This document shows positions 24,571 to 36,192 of a stretch of 64,000 nucleotides of DNA, in pieces. The notes under the pieces are model-generated. The model was not told the DNA's origin. It worked only from the letters and a program-made list of their open reading frames with translations, and made no database searches. The translations under genes were made by a program, and so were the position numbers. Source of the stretch: Lycorma delicatula (Eukaryota > Arthropoda > Insecta > Hemiptera > Fulgoridae); the NCBI RefSeq assembly GCF_047948215.1, contig NC_134465.1, positions 48,577,946-48,641,945 on the forward strand, read 5' to 3'. Position 1 is the first letter of the stretch. The number at the start of each line of letters is the position of its first letter.

Positions 24571-26730
24571 AACATTCCTTGTGAATATTTTCTCACCGAT
24601 GAAACAAGTTTTTAACGCCTAATTGGTGTTCATCTTTTTATTTTCTCGTGGAGTACTAAACCTAAATATTTCTGATAACATCTAATACGTAATTATGTAT
24701 AGACATGAATAAAATATTATGATGATTCTTTGATTTTATTATGTTAGTCACTGAAACACAATGGGTGAAGTAATAACCATTTAATAATTTATATGAGTAA
24801 ATTTATTTCATTACCTCTGCAACATGACATAATAAATATTTTCCTCATTAAAATTTTATTTCCAATCCTAATAATATTGCAATGCATTTTTTTCTTTATT
24901 ATAGTGCTTTCGTTTATTGGCACTTGACTGAACTGTTAATGAGTTTTTCAATTATTTTATCATTAATATTGCTGACATCTTATCTCACTTTACCCTTTTC
25001 TATTAAATAATTGTTGACTATATACCATGTCTTACTTGATATTTTATTACTTTATGATTACTGTACATAAAAATAAATAATAAAGAAAATAAACCTATCA
25101 CAGAAAAAGAGTCATTTAACTTCTTGCATCATACAATTAAATAATAAGTAATAAAAAACTGTCATAAATCACAACTATTTAAATGCTTGTTTTCAGTTTT
25201 ATTGCATTATTTTAAATGTAACATTCACTGACATTAAGTTCACCTGATATGAATACAAATGGTATGGTATGTCACCTTTTTAGTTTCCCAGCGAGGATAG
25301 CTAAATAGCTTCATTAAAGAAGTATGGTGATCATGTCAAATATTTTTTTTTTTTTTGCAAATCTTTACATTTTTGGGCCAAACTAGTTCGATTAGACCAA
25401 AAAAAATATGTATATTGTACTGCTTTTAGCCTTATATTTTAGTATTAACGAACAATTTTCTTCAAATTTGGCTCAAATATTTTTATACGTCACGCACTGA
25501 TCATAATTTCTTTTTAAAATTTCATTGAAGGGATGGAGGGATAATGCAAAAATACCAATTTTGATTTTCTTCAGGGGATTTTAGAAAAAACTTTATTACC
25601 TACATTTTAAGCAAATTTTTTACTTATAATCCAAACATAAATAATTAAAATATATATTTTTTAAATCCTACCTCTTAGAATTAAAATATGTTTGTTGTTC
25701 TTTTGCTCTCTCCCTTCAGTTTAAATATGTTTCAAAAATTTTTGAAAGTTTATGCTTCACATATGGAGCTATCAAGAAATGTTTACATTTTTTTAAAACT
25801 AGACCCCAGCGATAAAATGTAGAAAAAGTTTTTGGAAAATTTTCCTTTTCTTATTTCAGCCTCTATTGAAGGGTGTATTAAATTTAGAGAAAACTTTACT
25901 TAAGCAAATTTGTTAAGCTTAACCTATATATGAATATTTTTAGAAAAATCTTTCTTTAAATTTATTCCCTGCCTCTAAAAAATGTATGTTCTTATACATT
26001 TTTAGTTTTCTGGCTGTAATTATTTTCATTTTTATTATTAGAAAAATTGTTTTTGTATCTTTCTTAATTACTTAAAAAGGGCTATTAAAATTACAGTAGC
26101 TTTGACACCTTTATTATATTCCAGATCCAAAATGATAAACAATATTTTCATTTCTTTCATAAAAGTTATACTTTAATTTTCAGTATTTTTAGACAATTCG
26201 CTGTTAAATTAATGTTTTTTGTTAGGGATAACTTCTTTATAAATAAATGTTTCCTAAATTTCCCCCCCCTACAGTAGGAAATTTTTCCCTCCTAAAATAA
26301 AAATTCTTTTTATTCAAAATTTGATAATCTTGATGCCTAAATCTTATTTTGGAAATCATGAATTAAACAGTGTAGCTAGGAAGAAAATCATGAAATACTT
26401 TGGTAGTTTTTTCAAGATTCATCAAACATTTTCATAAATAAAAAGTAAAAAATGACAAAGGCAACATAAAAATTGAAAATCAATCAATCAATCATCGCTC
26501 AATAAATTAAAAAAAATGTTGAAATAAATGATAATTTTTTTTTTGACAATTTCATTTTGAGCTGCAATGTATGTTGAAAAATCAACAGTTGTAATTTCCA
26601 TCACTTTACAAAACTATTTATTTATTTTATTTGTTACTCATATTGCACAATATAATGAATACTAGCGTTTCATAAATAAAACATCAGCTGGGATGTCATG
26701 TAAAAAAGCAAATATTTATCTTGCAAAATT
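24571..26730. other. AT-rich stretch, possible unclassified repeat text at 25330-26300
   Basis: From 25330 on, the sequence has a texture of gccaaactagttcgattaga and repeated ttttcttcaaatttggctc phrases, like non-coding dispersed repeats. I could not define ends or a class. Nothing else is visible. Confidence 0.3.
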
Positions 26731-26826
26731 AGTCTTTAAGTGGAGTGAGTGATGATTCAATTAATTCCTTATAACCATAGTCTTTAAGTGGAGTGAGTGA
26801 TGATTCAATTAATTCCTTATAACCAA
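26731..26826. repeat. Perfect 48-bp tandem duplication
   Basis: Unit agtctttaagtggagtgagt plus 28 more bases, present at 26731-26778 and again at 26779-26826. The two units are identical except for the last base. Such identity in otherwise decayed DNA means a recent event or an assembly artefact. Confidence 0.9.
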
Positions 26827-26899
26827 TTTCATTGTTTATTTTTTTCAAGCTTTTTTTCAAATAAATAATTAATTTATGTCTTATGGGTTGTAGAAATAA

Positions 26900-27179
26900 C
26901 ACTGTTTAAAAAGATGTGCAATTTTTAAATTGCACAACAATATTATCAATTGCAACATCTGTATTTGTGTACAATTTATTTTTTATTTATTTAATACCAC
27001 GTTACATAGTAATAACAATATAGTACAGTGAATTTGCGTCAAGAATACTCTGCAGAGAAGCCAAGCCATCTGTGTACAAGTAGAGTAAAAAAAAAATACA
27101 AAAGAAAAACTCAAAACTAAAACTTAAAGATGTAAAATAATAATGATAACACTTGAATATAGTCTCTAAGCATTCATCT
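26900..27179. other. AT-rich, nothing recognised
   Basis: Contains the short inverted repeat caatttttaaattg near 26919. A piece of the LINE that follows may extend here. Confidence 0.3.
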
Positions 27180-27640
27180 ATGTGAATTAGCCTTCATTCA
27201 AGTTCATTCATCTTATAGCTTTTTCTAATATTATTTTTATTATTTCTCGAAGCTAGACTCTTAGTTTCATGAGGCAGTTTACTAAAATAATACATAGCTG
27301 CATATTTATGATTTTTTCTGCCAAATTCTTTATATAATTTCAATAACAGAATGGATTTATGACTCGTATTTGAGAAATTATTTTAAAAATTTAGGCTATT
27401 TCTTTATAACGATGAGTCAATGATTCTTTTTTTTAACGATTTTTTTTTTTATAAATTAAGTGTTAATTTGTTATCTTTATTTGATGTTTATTAGCTGACT
27501 GACCCCCATGCAATTATACCTCAGCTAATAATACTGTAATAAATTCTATATACAGCAGTAAATACATTTTGAACAGCAATAAACAATTTTTGCATTTTGC
27601 TTAAAAAAATTATCATCGTTCATTAATGCTGGTGGAAGGT
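27180..27640 (-). mobile_element. Probable CR1/Jockey-like LINE C-terminal remnant
   Basis: Minus strand with frame switches: FKIIS then NTSHKSILLLKLYKEFGRKN and HKYAAMYYFSKLPHETKSLA near 27370-27245, then RNNKNNIRKSYK. The phrase resembles the last part of CR1/Jockey polyproteins, where a NTRH-like motif leads into FNKLPxxIK. The upstream text on this strand (27530-27480, GIIAWGSVS-like) also fits. Decayed. Less certain than the 2250 copy. Confidence 0.45.
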
Positions 27641-28240
27641 AGGCAATAAAGAAAACAGCGGTATACAATTGGCAGAAGCATTTTAGTGCTGAAGTTGTCA
27701 TCTTACTGTTGAAGGTGTCTGTCTACGTTGACTAATTAAGAAATACTGAGCAAGTTGAAAATGTCGTTTAAAGGGATAGATGAAAAACTATCAAGGAAAC
27801 AGTGTCAACAGTTGAGAAATCAGTTGGAAGTTGTGTTTACAAACACATTATTCAAAAAATGTTGCATACATATCCAAAAGAATAACAATTCTTGAAAAAA
27901 AGTGACAGCATTTCTACTTGTATTAGGTTAACTTGAACTTTACATTGAAAATGTTATAAATTATAGATTAAAATTCATAATTTCTAGTTTTTGGTGAAGA
28001 TCATGATAACAACTTAATTATAAAATGAATTTTACTTCTGAATATGTTTTCAGTGACTTACCAGACAACAGTAAACATTTACATGCTGACAGTACTAATA
28101 ATAGTAGTGATAAATGTTCCATTAAATCTTTCATTGACAACTAAGTAATCTCAGTTAAAAATAAAATGAACTTGACTAATTCAAGAGGTATCCACATACT
28201 ACCCTTCTACAACATATTATAATTTATTTTATTCTTTATG
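27641..28240. other. Intergenic, nothing recognised
   Basis: A short plus-strand frame near 27762 (starting MSFKGIDEKLSRKQ) lacks splice sites or a family match, so I do not call it. Confidence 0.35.
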
Positions 28241-28242
28241 CA

Positions 28243-28905
28243 CGAAGGTCATTCAAATATAAACCGGAATTTTTTTACATAGCCTTACTGGTATCAGATA
28301 AAATTACAAATAAATTACTTTATTTTTCTACACAGCTTCCTTCCAAAAAATACATTTTCTCCACAGAATAAGTAGCTTCCTGATCCCTCTTCAAAAAAAT
28401 AACAATGTGGCCACCCCAAACACCAATTGTGTGCATAATGCTTGACTGTGGCACTACGCTAAAATCTTTTCCCTCCTGAAGCTTCTTTCAGGAACCCAAA
28501 CATGTGGAAATCAGACAGTGACAAGTATGAACTGTACAGTGGGTGTTCAAGAGATGTCCAATGAATTTCGGTGAGTTTATCGAAGTCTGAGCTGCTTTAT
28601 ACAGCCGTATATTGTCACACAGGAAGACATTACGAATCAGTTGCCAGTATCATTTGTTGTGATTAGCAGCCCTGGTGTCATACAACAGTGGCAGTAGTAT
28701 TCCACATTTACTGCCCTTCATCCATGCAGGAAATCAATCAGCAGCATACTTGAGTCATAAACGCAGTTGCCAGAACTTTTCTAGCTGACATGCGTTTTTT
28801 GGCCTTGATCAGTGCCCCTTATCCCTTTTACTCCAAACTATACTTATTCTTTTGCTTTCCAGAATGTAGTGGTAGACACATGTTTCATTGACAGGACACA
28901 TTATA
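28243..28905 (-). mobile_element. mariner fragment with one terminal repeat
   Basis: Left end CGAAGGTCATTCAAATATAA at 28243, close to the terminal repeat of the mariner at 14026 (both have CAAATATAAAC). Minus strand reads DFHMFGFLKEASGGKRF near 28500-28450 (third catalytic Asp region; the SPDL motif is altered) and, further upstream, VNETCVYHYILESKRISIVW near 28895-28836, where the usual first Asp is Asn. The N-terminal half and the other terminal repeat are gone. The left flank has TGCACG instead of TA, so the target site has mutated. Confidence 0.65.
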
Positions 28906-29748
28906 TTTATTAATGTGTCCTTATTTATTAATTTAATTTCTCCCTTTTCTTGATTTTTCAAAAATTTTATGCTAGATATTTGGGAGCTTGTTTTATGTTT
29001 GTTTTGTATTCAGTTCCTCCTTTTTTTTTCAAAAAATATCTGTTGTCCTGTTTTCTCCTTAAGTTGTTCTGCTGTTTCTGTCTTCTGTCAGGAATTCAAG
29101 GTCATCTACAAAGACTAAACAATTTATGTTCAAAGTCTCTTTTGCTTTTTATTTTAACTTTTTCATCCTAATAGACTTCACATTACTCTGCATAGCTATT
29201 TACAAAATATTAAAATAAACTGGATAGTATAAGTTATTAATTTCCTCAATTAAATATTTTATATTATTGTAAATTAAATTATATGTTATGCACAATAGAA
29301 GACACCAGCAAAAAAGTTGAAAATACGATATATAACGGTATTAGTTAAATAATAATCAATTTTGCCATGTGAAATATAAAATGTATAGGAGGCAAAATAA
29401 ATGCACAGTAAAGTAACAGGCACACAGTAATTATAATATACACCAGATAACTAAACTAGCGACATTATTAGACGAGGTACATATTCATTTAAAATAAATT
29501 CAATTCTATATATACAAAAACACACATGCACACAAGCATACAAAGACAGAGACGGAGAGGGATAGGGAGAGTAAGAGAATCTTAATATGGTTTAGTAGAG
29601 CTAGTTATTAAATTAGAAGATTCCTTTCTTTATAAAACTAAAAAAAATTACATCTCACTTGAAATTATCTAATCTCCTGTTCATATAGTCCAACTTTATT
29701 ATGATTGCAATTATTTCACTTATATACAATTATTTTATTTTAACTTAA
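28906..29748. other. Intergenic, nothing recognised
   Basis: T-rich then AT-rich sequence, with a purine-rich run at 29535-29580 (acagagacggagagggatag). The 73-codon frame at 28950 is low-complexity F, L, S and C. Confidence 0.35.
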
Positions 29749-30030
29749 TTATTTCACTGTTTTTGGCTTTAAATGGGTGACCCCGATTTCATTTCCTCCT
29801 ACTTGAATTGCTTTCACTTCTGCAGGCACATTCAGTTTGAATTTCACTGCCAATCCCACAACGTGAAAATCTTTCTTTTTAGATAAAATGGTAAGACATG
29901 AATCATTAATCCACTACGATTTGTCCCATATTACTGTGTAAGATTAAATGTTTACAAAAGTTAGAGCAGAGTACATTTTAAGCTCGGGAATCATAGCTTT
30001 GATTAGGTACTGGGTCTCCTCCATGCCAAC
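29749..30030 (-). pseudogene. Unidentified coding-like fragment with two in-frame stops
   Basis: One minus-strand frame ending in TAA at 29749-29751 has balanced amino-acid content over about 90 codons. It includes HVVGLAVKFKLNVPAEVKAI near 29860-29800 and ends in THLKPKTVK. Two stop codons interrupt it further upstream (about 29920 and 29955). The local base composition is less AT-rich than the flanks. I do not recognise a family. It could be a retrocopy of a host gene, a fragment of an unknown element, or chance. Confidence 0.25.
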
Positions 30031-30620
30031 ATGTGTTAAACTGTGAAAATGCTTATGTAACAGTATTTTTAGTTCACATAATGAACAGAATTATTACATA
30101 ATGCGCATCTTTATTTTTACCGAGGAGAGTTTATGTGATTAATAAATGAATAAATAAGATTTCAATTTAAAAAGAGGAAGTGAAAACAAAACAATAAAAA
30201 TATAAATATGAATAATTTAAATAAAAATATAATTAATAATATAAATATTTTAATTTGGTATTGATATCAACTGGATCATTCATAATTTATACTTAGTAAA
30301 GTGATAACATATTGGTATAAAATATACTGTGTAATTAAATTTTACATTTGTAAAATATAATTCATGTAATTTGCTTTAAAATGGCATATAATACTGTTAA
30401 TGTAAAATTACAGTAGCATGAAAACTAATCTGAATACAAGGAAGTTTTTGTTTATTTTATGTTGTGGCTACACTACTTGACCGCACCCATTCTTTAAGTT
30501 GTCTTTATTTTTCTTTGGTTATTTAGTAATTTTCGTACTATAAATAGTGTTTGTGAAGATTTATCTCATTTTTTATTACCGAATCACATTTTTATAATTT
30601 TTATTCTTGAATATATAATA
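30031..30620. other. AT-rich flank of the Tc1-like element
   Basis: The left terminal repeat of the Tc1-like element may lie within 30410-30500 (ttacagtagcatg, gttgtggctacactacttga), but I could not pair it with the right side. Confidence 0.3.
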
Positions 30621-32930
30621 ATGGACATAACTCCAAGAAAGCATTCGAAAACTGTTTCTATTTCTGAGTATACCATAATGACATACGAGGGTTATTTCTT
30701 TTTCAAGGTCCAATCGGTCATGAAATTAAAACCACAGTGAAAATAAAATTTTTTTATTTGCAACAAGTACTTACATAGTTACGCTATTTTTATACATAGT
30801 CGCCACTCTGATTTAGACATTTGTCGTAGTGTGGTACCAACTTTCCAATACCCTCGTCATAGAACGGAGCTGCCTGTGTTTTCAGCCATGTTTCTACGCT
30901 GGTCTGCAGCTCGATGTCTGAGCCAAAATGTTGTCCTCCTAGCCAGCGTTTCATGTGAGCAAAGAGGTGAAAATCAGATGGAGCCAAGTCCGAGCTGTAT
31001 GGTGGGTGATCAAACACTTCCCGACGAAAACGCTGCAGGAGCTTCTTTGTTACAGCTGCAGTGTGCGGCTGAGCATTGTTGTGGAGAAAGACAGTGCCTG
31101 ATGACAACATTCCTCTCTGCTTATTCTGAATCGCCCTTCATAGACGTTGAAGAGTCACGCAGTATGAGGCTGCAGTGATGGTCGTGCCATGTTCCATGAA
31201 TTCCAACAAGAGAACTCCATTCCAGTCCCAGACCACAGTAGCCATACACTTTCTGTTGGGGAAGGTTCGCTTGAACTTCTTTGATTTACTGGAAGAATGA
31301 GAATGCATCCACTGTTTGGATTGTTTTTTTGTTTCTTCAGTTTTGAAATGGAGCCACGTCTCGTTCCCTGTGACAATTTTGTTCAAAAAAACTTCTCCTT
31401 CATTGTGGTACGCTGGAGAAACGTTAGGGAGGCGTCCATTCTCATTGTTTTGTGATGGTCGGACAGCATCTTGGGAACCCACCTCACACACAGTTTGCGG
31501 TATTGAAGTCTCTCACTCACAATGGTGTAGAGAGCTGACCTTGAAATTTTAGGAAACGAATCACTCAATACAGAAATTGTGAACAGACAATTTTCTCGAA
31601 TTGCCTCATCCACTTGGTCAATGAGATCATTGGTTGACACTCGCTTCCTTCCCTGACCACCTGCATCATGAACATCTGTACGTCCTGCTTTAAAGTTCCT
31701 GCACCATTGTCGCACGTTGCTCTCACTCATTGAAGTTTCACCGTACACTTTACTTATTCATCGATGAATTTCAGCTGCATTACACCCCTCGGCCTGAAAA
31801 AATCAAATTACCACACGCACTTCACACTTGCTATTGCAAGATCCTATTGTTGTAGACATGTTTACGTGCTTGCTGCGTGTTCAGAACTAAACGAAGTGAC
31901 GCAGCGTGATTGAAGGCCATACTAGAGACGTTGCGCAACATATATGCGCAAAGGTTCATCGATTTTTGCACGTGTTTTTATTTCGTGACCGATCGGATCT
32001 TGAAAAAATAACCCTCGTAATAACAAATAGGTTCTGTGCTGTTGGACTTTGGACAGTGAGTGCAATTTTAAAACAATTTAATGAAACTGGTTCCTTTTCA
32101 TCTCAAATGGGGCTGTAAATGAAAAACTACTCCAACAAATGATTATGAGAAAAAGTAAGCCTAATACAAATTATCTGATGTGGACTTAAATAAAAAATTA
32201 GCAGCCAATGGAACAAATTTATACATGACAACTGTTAGATGCCAATTTCTTGCAGCTTTACAAAAAGCTAGTTGATCAGCTAAAAAGCACCTTTTAGCAC
32301 CAGCAACAAGCAAAAAGAGGCTCTTGTGGGGCAAAGTACATGTTATCTGGACAAGACTGGAAAAATGTTATGTTTTCCGACGAGTCACATTTTTATGTTC
32401 AGGCAAAGGGTTTCTATACTTAAGAAAAGCATCAGATGAAAATACATCACTGGGTCATATCCAACAATCAGTTAAACATACCCAGAAAAAATGTATTGGG
32501 TTGTTTTCACATTTGAAGGCCGTTTTTCATTACTTCCAGCAGATGGTCTTTTGAAAAGTGATGGATGTATCACAATTCCGAAGGAAAGGATTGTGACACA
32601 AATTCTCACAAACCAATAAAATGTTCTAACAAGATTTGGCATCATTCCATAATGCCAAAAGAGTGGAAAACGTTTTGAAGAACAGAACATCAAAACGCTC
32701 CTATGGCCAGGCAATTCCCGAAACTTAAACCCAATTGAAAATTTTTGGGCAATAGTCACAAAAATTATTCAAAAATGAATTGTACCAGAAAAATTGGCCT
32801 CATTAAAGCAATAATATCAGTATGGCTTCATGATGAAGAAATAAAAAAAAAAATGTGTAGTACACTTGTTGAATCGATGCTAAATCATGAACATGAAGCG
32901 ATTAAGAATAAAGGACATATTAATTACTAG
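30621..32930 (+). mobile_element. Tc1-like DD34E transposase gene, split by a mariner
   Basis: The frame starts ATG at 30621 (MDITPRKHSKTVSISEYTIM), the start of a Tc1 helix-turn-helix, and is cut at a TA by the mariner (30686-32017). It resumes at about 32020 with CAVGLWTVSAILKQFNETGS. The catalytic core follows with shifts: VMFSDESHFYVQAKGF near 32365 (first Asp), QDLASFHNAKRVENV near 32627 (second Asp) and SRNLNPIENFWAIV near 32718 (Glu). About 34 residues separate the last two, so DD34E. The end, LNHEHEAIKNKGHINY, stops at 32930. Several frameshifts, so it is inactive even without the mariner. Terminal repeats not resolved. Confidence 0.75.
30686..32017 (-). mobile_element. mariner with near-complete transposase, inserted in the Tc1-like gene
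   Basis: Terminal repeats CGAGGGTTATTTCTTTTTCA (30686) and, inverted from 32017, CGAGGGTTATTTTTTCAAGA, each next to TA. Both continue to ATCGGTCA, about 35 bp. Length 1332 bp. Minus-strand transposase: helix-turn-helix with SMSESNVRQWCRNFKAGRTD and GQGRKRVSTND (31383-31748), WVPKML, then frame changes, then IVTGNETWLHF near 31380-31350 and VFLHNNAQPHTAAV near 31095-31055, and YSSDLAPSDFHLF near 31005. Spacing is DD34D, but the first two catalytic Asp are both Asn (AAC for GAC). The start may be the ATG of MSTTIGSCNSK at about 31860, with one or two stops in between. It cannot be catalytically active as it stands. Confidence 0.9.
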
Positions 32931-33574
32931 AGAGTAAGAAATTGTACAGGTATATTTTTTCTAAATATGGTTATTTTCTATTAAATAACATTTACGATTG
33001 GATTATTTTGCATGCAACTATATTTAAAAAAAAAAATACTAATAATTCAGCTGAGCTACACTTGCTCAGCTGCAAAATACTATGCATTTATTTAGAGAAC
33101 CACAAATAAAATTTTTTCTCAGTGAGTTTTTTCTTTCTTTTAGTTTTAAATCATTCATTAATTCACCGCTAGTTTAGAAAAAACTTTACCCTGGATGCAA
33201 CCACTGTCAACTTTGAAAAACACATTTGGTATTATATATAGTAAATTGTTAAAAATGATGTAAAAAAAAAGAATACTTGTTTATTTCTAACTTTTTCTAT
33301 TACTATTGGTTTTGAAGAGTGATACATTTATACATAACCTGTAGTGATACATTTGCTATATCTTTAGTCTCACGTGAACATACTATCAGCAATATATTGG
33401 ATGTGTATGTTGATGTTTTAAACATTTTATCTTAATGAATGTTGGTCTTACAAAAAAACCTCTTATTTTTTTATTTTTTGTTCATAGCCAGTTAAGAATC
33501 CAAATGGTTTCATTGACAGAATAGACTTTATAATTTTGTAAAAGAATAATTTTATTTATATAAAACTTATGTCT
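32931..33574. other. 3' flank of the Tc1-like element and AT-rich DNA
   Basis: Contains a small inverted repeat, cagctgag at 33048 and ctcagctg at 33065. Nothing else recognised. Confidence 0.35.
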
Positions 33575-34270
33575 ATTTACTCATACAATTTTGGGCCATG
33601 TTGACCCAACTTCCCAAAAGACATAAGATTGGTTCTTTAGACATTCCTATTCTACTTTCTGAGTATCTGAAATTCAATATTTTTATACTTTAACTGGCAA
33701 ATTCACTATTATTTTGGCAAATTTCCTTATAAGAAAATTAAAGACACTTTCTTTTACTAATTTTTAATGTTCTATTTGTATCCTTAAGTTTGAATCTTCA
33801 AATCCCAAGAAAAGCGCACAAAAACAGTAACAACAATTCCAGTAATGAATAAAAGTTAGTTAAAACTGAATGATGAATCTTTAAGAGAATGATATTCTGC
33901 ATGCATTACTATTATTGAATGCATTTTAGTTGACAGTAAGGAGTTATATGCTAAATATAATAGTAAATGGTTATAAAAGTTTAACATCATTGTCTCTGCT
34001 GTGGAGCAAATAATGTCATCATAAAATAAAATAAATTTAGATTTTCAACCAAGGAGAGTGTTGATTGTATAAACATGCCACCGTAAAACTCTCTTACTAT
34101 TATAAATTATTTTTATAAACTCAAATATCCTGAAATCTAAGTAAGTAATCGTTTCAAAAAATTTACATCTCATTTCATTACAACATTTCCTTGTTACAAC
34201 TCATCAATTTGATTCTAAAAACAAATTTTTGTTTTTATATAATCAATTCTAATAGGTGTAATATAACAGT
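33575..34270. repeat. Long unclassified direct repeat, copy 1
   Basis: Landmarks: tttgggccatgttgacccaa, ttcccaaaagacataagatt, aactgaatgatgaatcttta, cttttataacc/aacatcattgtctc, aaactctcttactattataa, tcaaatatcctgaaatctaa, tcaattctaataggtgtaat. All recur in the same order and orientation at 37855-38535. The copies differ by many substitutions and small indels, so they are old. Translations of both show related but broken phrases (KLNDESL near 33861), so an ancestral coding role is possible. I cannot classify the element. Confidence 0.75.
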
Positions 34271-34806
34271 TTCCGCAAAATTTTGAAACTGATTTTTCCC
34301 GACTCTAAAATAACCATAAAATAGATGAAGTCTAACGATATTTTTCCAAACAATGTTCAAAATAACTCAAAATTAAATCATTTATTTCAAAAACCCATTA
34401 TACGCAATGATATTCATATGGAACATAACATGTTAACGAAATAAAATATTCAATTATGATTTTTCAACTTGGAAGCTAAAAAGCTGGTGATATTTTTCAA
34501 TATCATCAATACAAAATTAATTTCAATGTAATATGAAAATATATTTCACAGTAGAGAAGTATTTTTAAATCTTATTCACGAAACTAATTGGGAGGACTGA
34601 GAATATATGAATCTTAAAATATTTCTCATTAAAAATTTTTTTTTAACTCGTCTCTACTCTATTCTAAAATACTCAACTAAACTTGAAAATTACTTGAAAA
34701 CTTTGAGTACTCGCACACCCACAATATATGTAATTATTACCAGCAAGAATTCTTACTTATTTGTTATGCAAATTGTTAGATATGTATTTGAAATTTGCAG
34801 TTCTGC
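34271..34806. other. AT-rich, nothing recognised
   Basis: No supported feature. The 67-codon frame at 34607 looks accidental. Confidence 0.35.
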
Positions 34807-35029
34807 TTAAAAATCCATTGAATCCTACTGATTTCATTTCAATGGGATCTGGCTAGACCTTTATCTAATTTTAAAATAATTTGGTTGGATTTGATTGGTT
34901 GTCCATTGCCGTAACCTGTTAAATCCAGCTGAAAGTTATTGAAAATTCACTGATTAGGATTTGGCTACAACACTGTCCAATTCAATTAAATTTCAATAAA
35001 ATTTGATTGGATTCAATGGATTTTTTTAA
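34807..35029. mobile_element. Short MITE with inverted ends and TTAA at both sides
   Basis: Left end TTAAAAATCCATTGAATCC at 34807 and right end, inverted from 35029, TTAAAAAAATCCATTGAATC. The inverted similarity goes on inward (tcatttcaat against ttttattgaaat). Length 223 bp, no coding capacity. TTAA on both sides would fit a piggyBac-type target, but the TTAA could also be part of the terminal repeat. Confidence 0.6.
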
Positions 35030-35250
35030 CCAGAGAGCGGCGCTCTTAATTTGTAGCATTAATATTAGTATATCATTTAGAAAATTTTCTGCTCAAATAA
35101 AATTTTTCAAGTTTTCCCTGAAATTTTCAAAAATTTCAATAATTTCCCTGACTGGTGATTTTTCCAAACCTTCCCTCACTAAATCAAAATTCCCTGACTT
35201 TCAAGGCCTGGGGAACTCTGTAAATAATTCAAGAAATTTGTTTTAAAATG
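35030..35250. repeat. Possible low-complexity repeat of ccctgaa/ccctgact phrases
   Basis: Phrases ttttccctgaaattttc, atttccctgactggtg, ccttccctcact and attccctgactttcaagg are spaced about 20-30 bases apart. This resembles a repeat text I know from arthropod genomes. A similar phrase lies at 50010. The plus-strand 79-codon frame over it is a by-product. Confidence 0.3.
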
Positions 35251-35564
35251 GCTTATAATAATAATAAATTATCTTTATACATACAATTTCAAAAGATAGT
35301 TAAAAAAAAACCGCTGAAAAATTCAATAAATAGAACACTCAGTACAGAACTTTAATACCGTTGTCTAAGTGTTTAATGCATTACAGTACAAAATGATTTT
35401 TTTTCATAATTAATGTACACATTTTTTTCATGTAATTAATTATTTTTATAATTGTGACATTCATAAATACAAAGTAACGTAAATATAAATTCAAACTTAG
35501 TTTCATATTTTTCTGAAAAAGTAAGAAACTAATTCTGAATTTATTTTATATTGCTGTTGTATTT

Positions 35565-35835
35565 TGAAGTCGAAAGTTCTGAGGTTCAAATCTTAATAAA
35601 GGTTGTTGGTTTTATATGAATTTGAATACTAGACAGTAGGTACCAGTGTATTTTGGTGGTTGGGGTTCAATTAACCCCATGTCTCAGAAATGATTGGCCT
35701 ACGTCTGTACAAAACCACACTGCATTTACATTTATTCATCATCCTCATCTCATTAGGTCACAGGGGAGGGGTTGCATATTGTTTACTAGTTTAAAAGATT
35801 GCAATGTATACATTATGAAATAAAAAATTATTTAA
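35565..35835 (+). mobile_element. SINE family A, copy 4 (second tail type)
   Basis: Starts inside the head (gaagtcgaaagttctgaggt, then ttcaaatct as a worn B box). The body has gtattttggtggttggggtt, ctcagaaatgattggcctac and tgtacaaaaccacactgca. The tail matches copy 3 (ttgcatattgtttactagtt, attgcaatgtatacatta), not copies 1 and 2. The A box is lost. Confidence 0.65.
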
Positions 35836-35981
35836 CCAAAAATGGATTGCCCAACATTATTCCAGTTTAACAGAATATATATTATTATTACTCCTTAAAT
35901 TATGTAACAATCTTACACCAGATTACTTCAAATTTAAAAGAATTCTTCATAATAGCTGACTACGAATCTTCTTATGATACA

Positions 35982-35987
35982 TTTATT
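35982..35987 (-). terminator. Candidate polyadenylation signal of PLAA
   Basis: AATAAA on the minus strand, about 205 bases after the PLAA stop codon. In DNA this AT-rich the hexamer is expected often by chance, so the position is only plausible. Confidence 0.25.
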
Positions 35988-36192
35988 TAATACTTAATTT
36001 AACTTTAAAAAAAAAATATATAATTTTCTAGTATAAAAATTGTTGTATGAATATTTCTAATGACAATCTGATATATTTATGTATATGTATATATATAGTG
36101 TATGATTTCACTTTACTTATTTGAAAAATTAAAATTAAAAAAAACATAAATAGTAAGTAGAAAAACTAAACAAAAATAATAAATCTAAATAC

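Noticed and set aside
31155..31552. Several overlapping frames on both strands
   Set aside because: They are shadows of the mariner transposase, whose real frame (31138-31491 and neighbours, minus) explains the open length.
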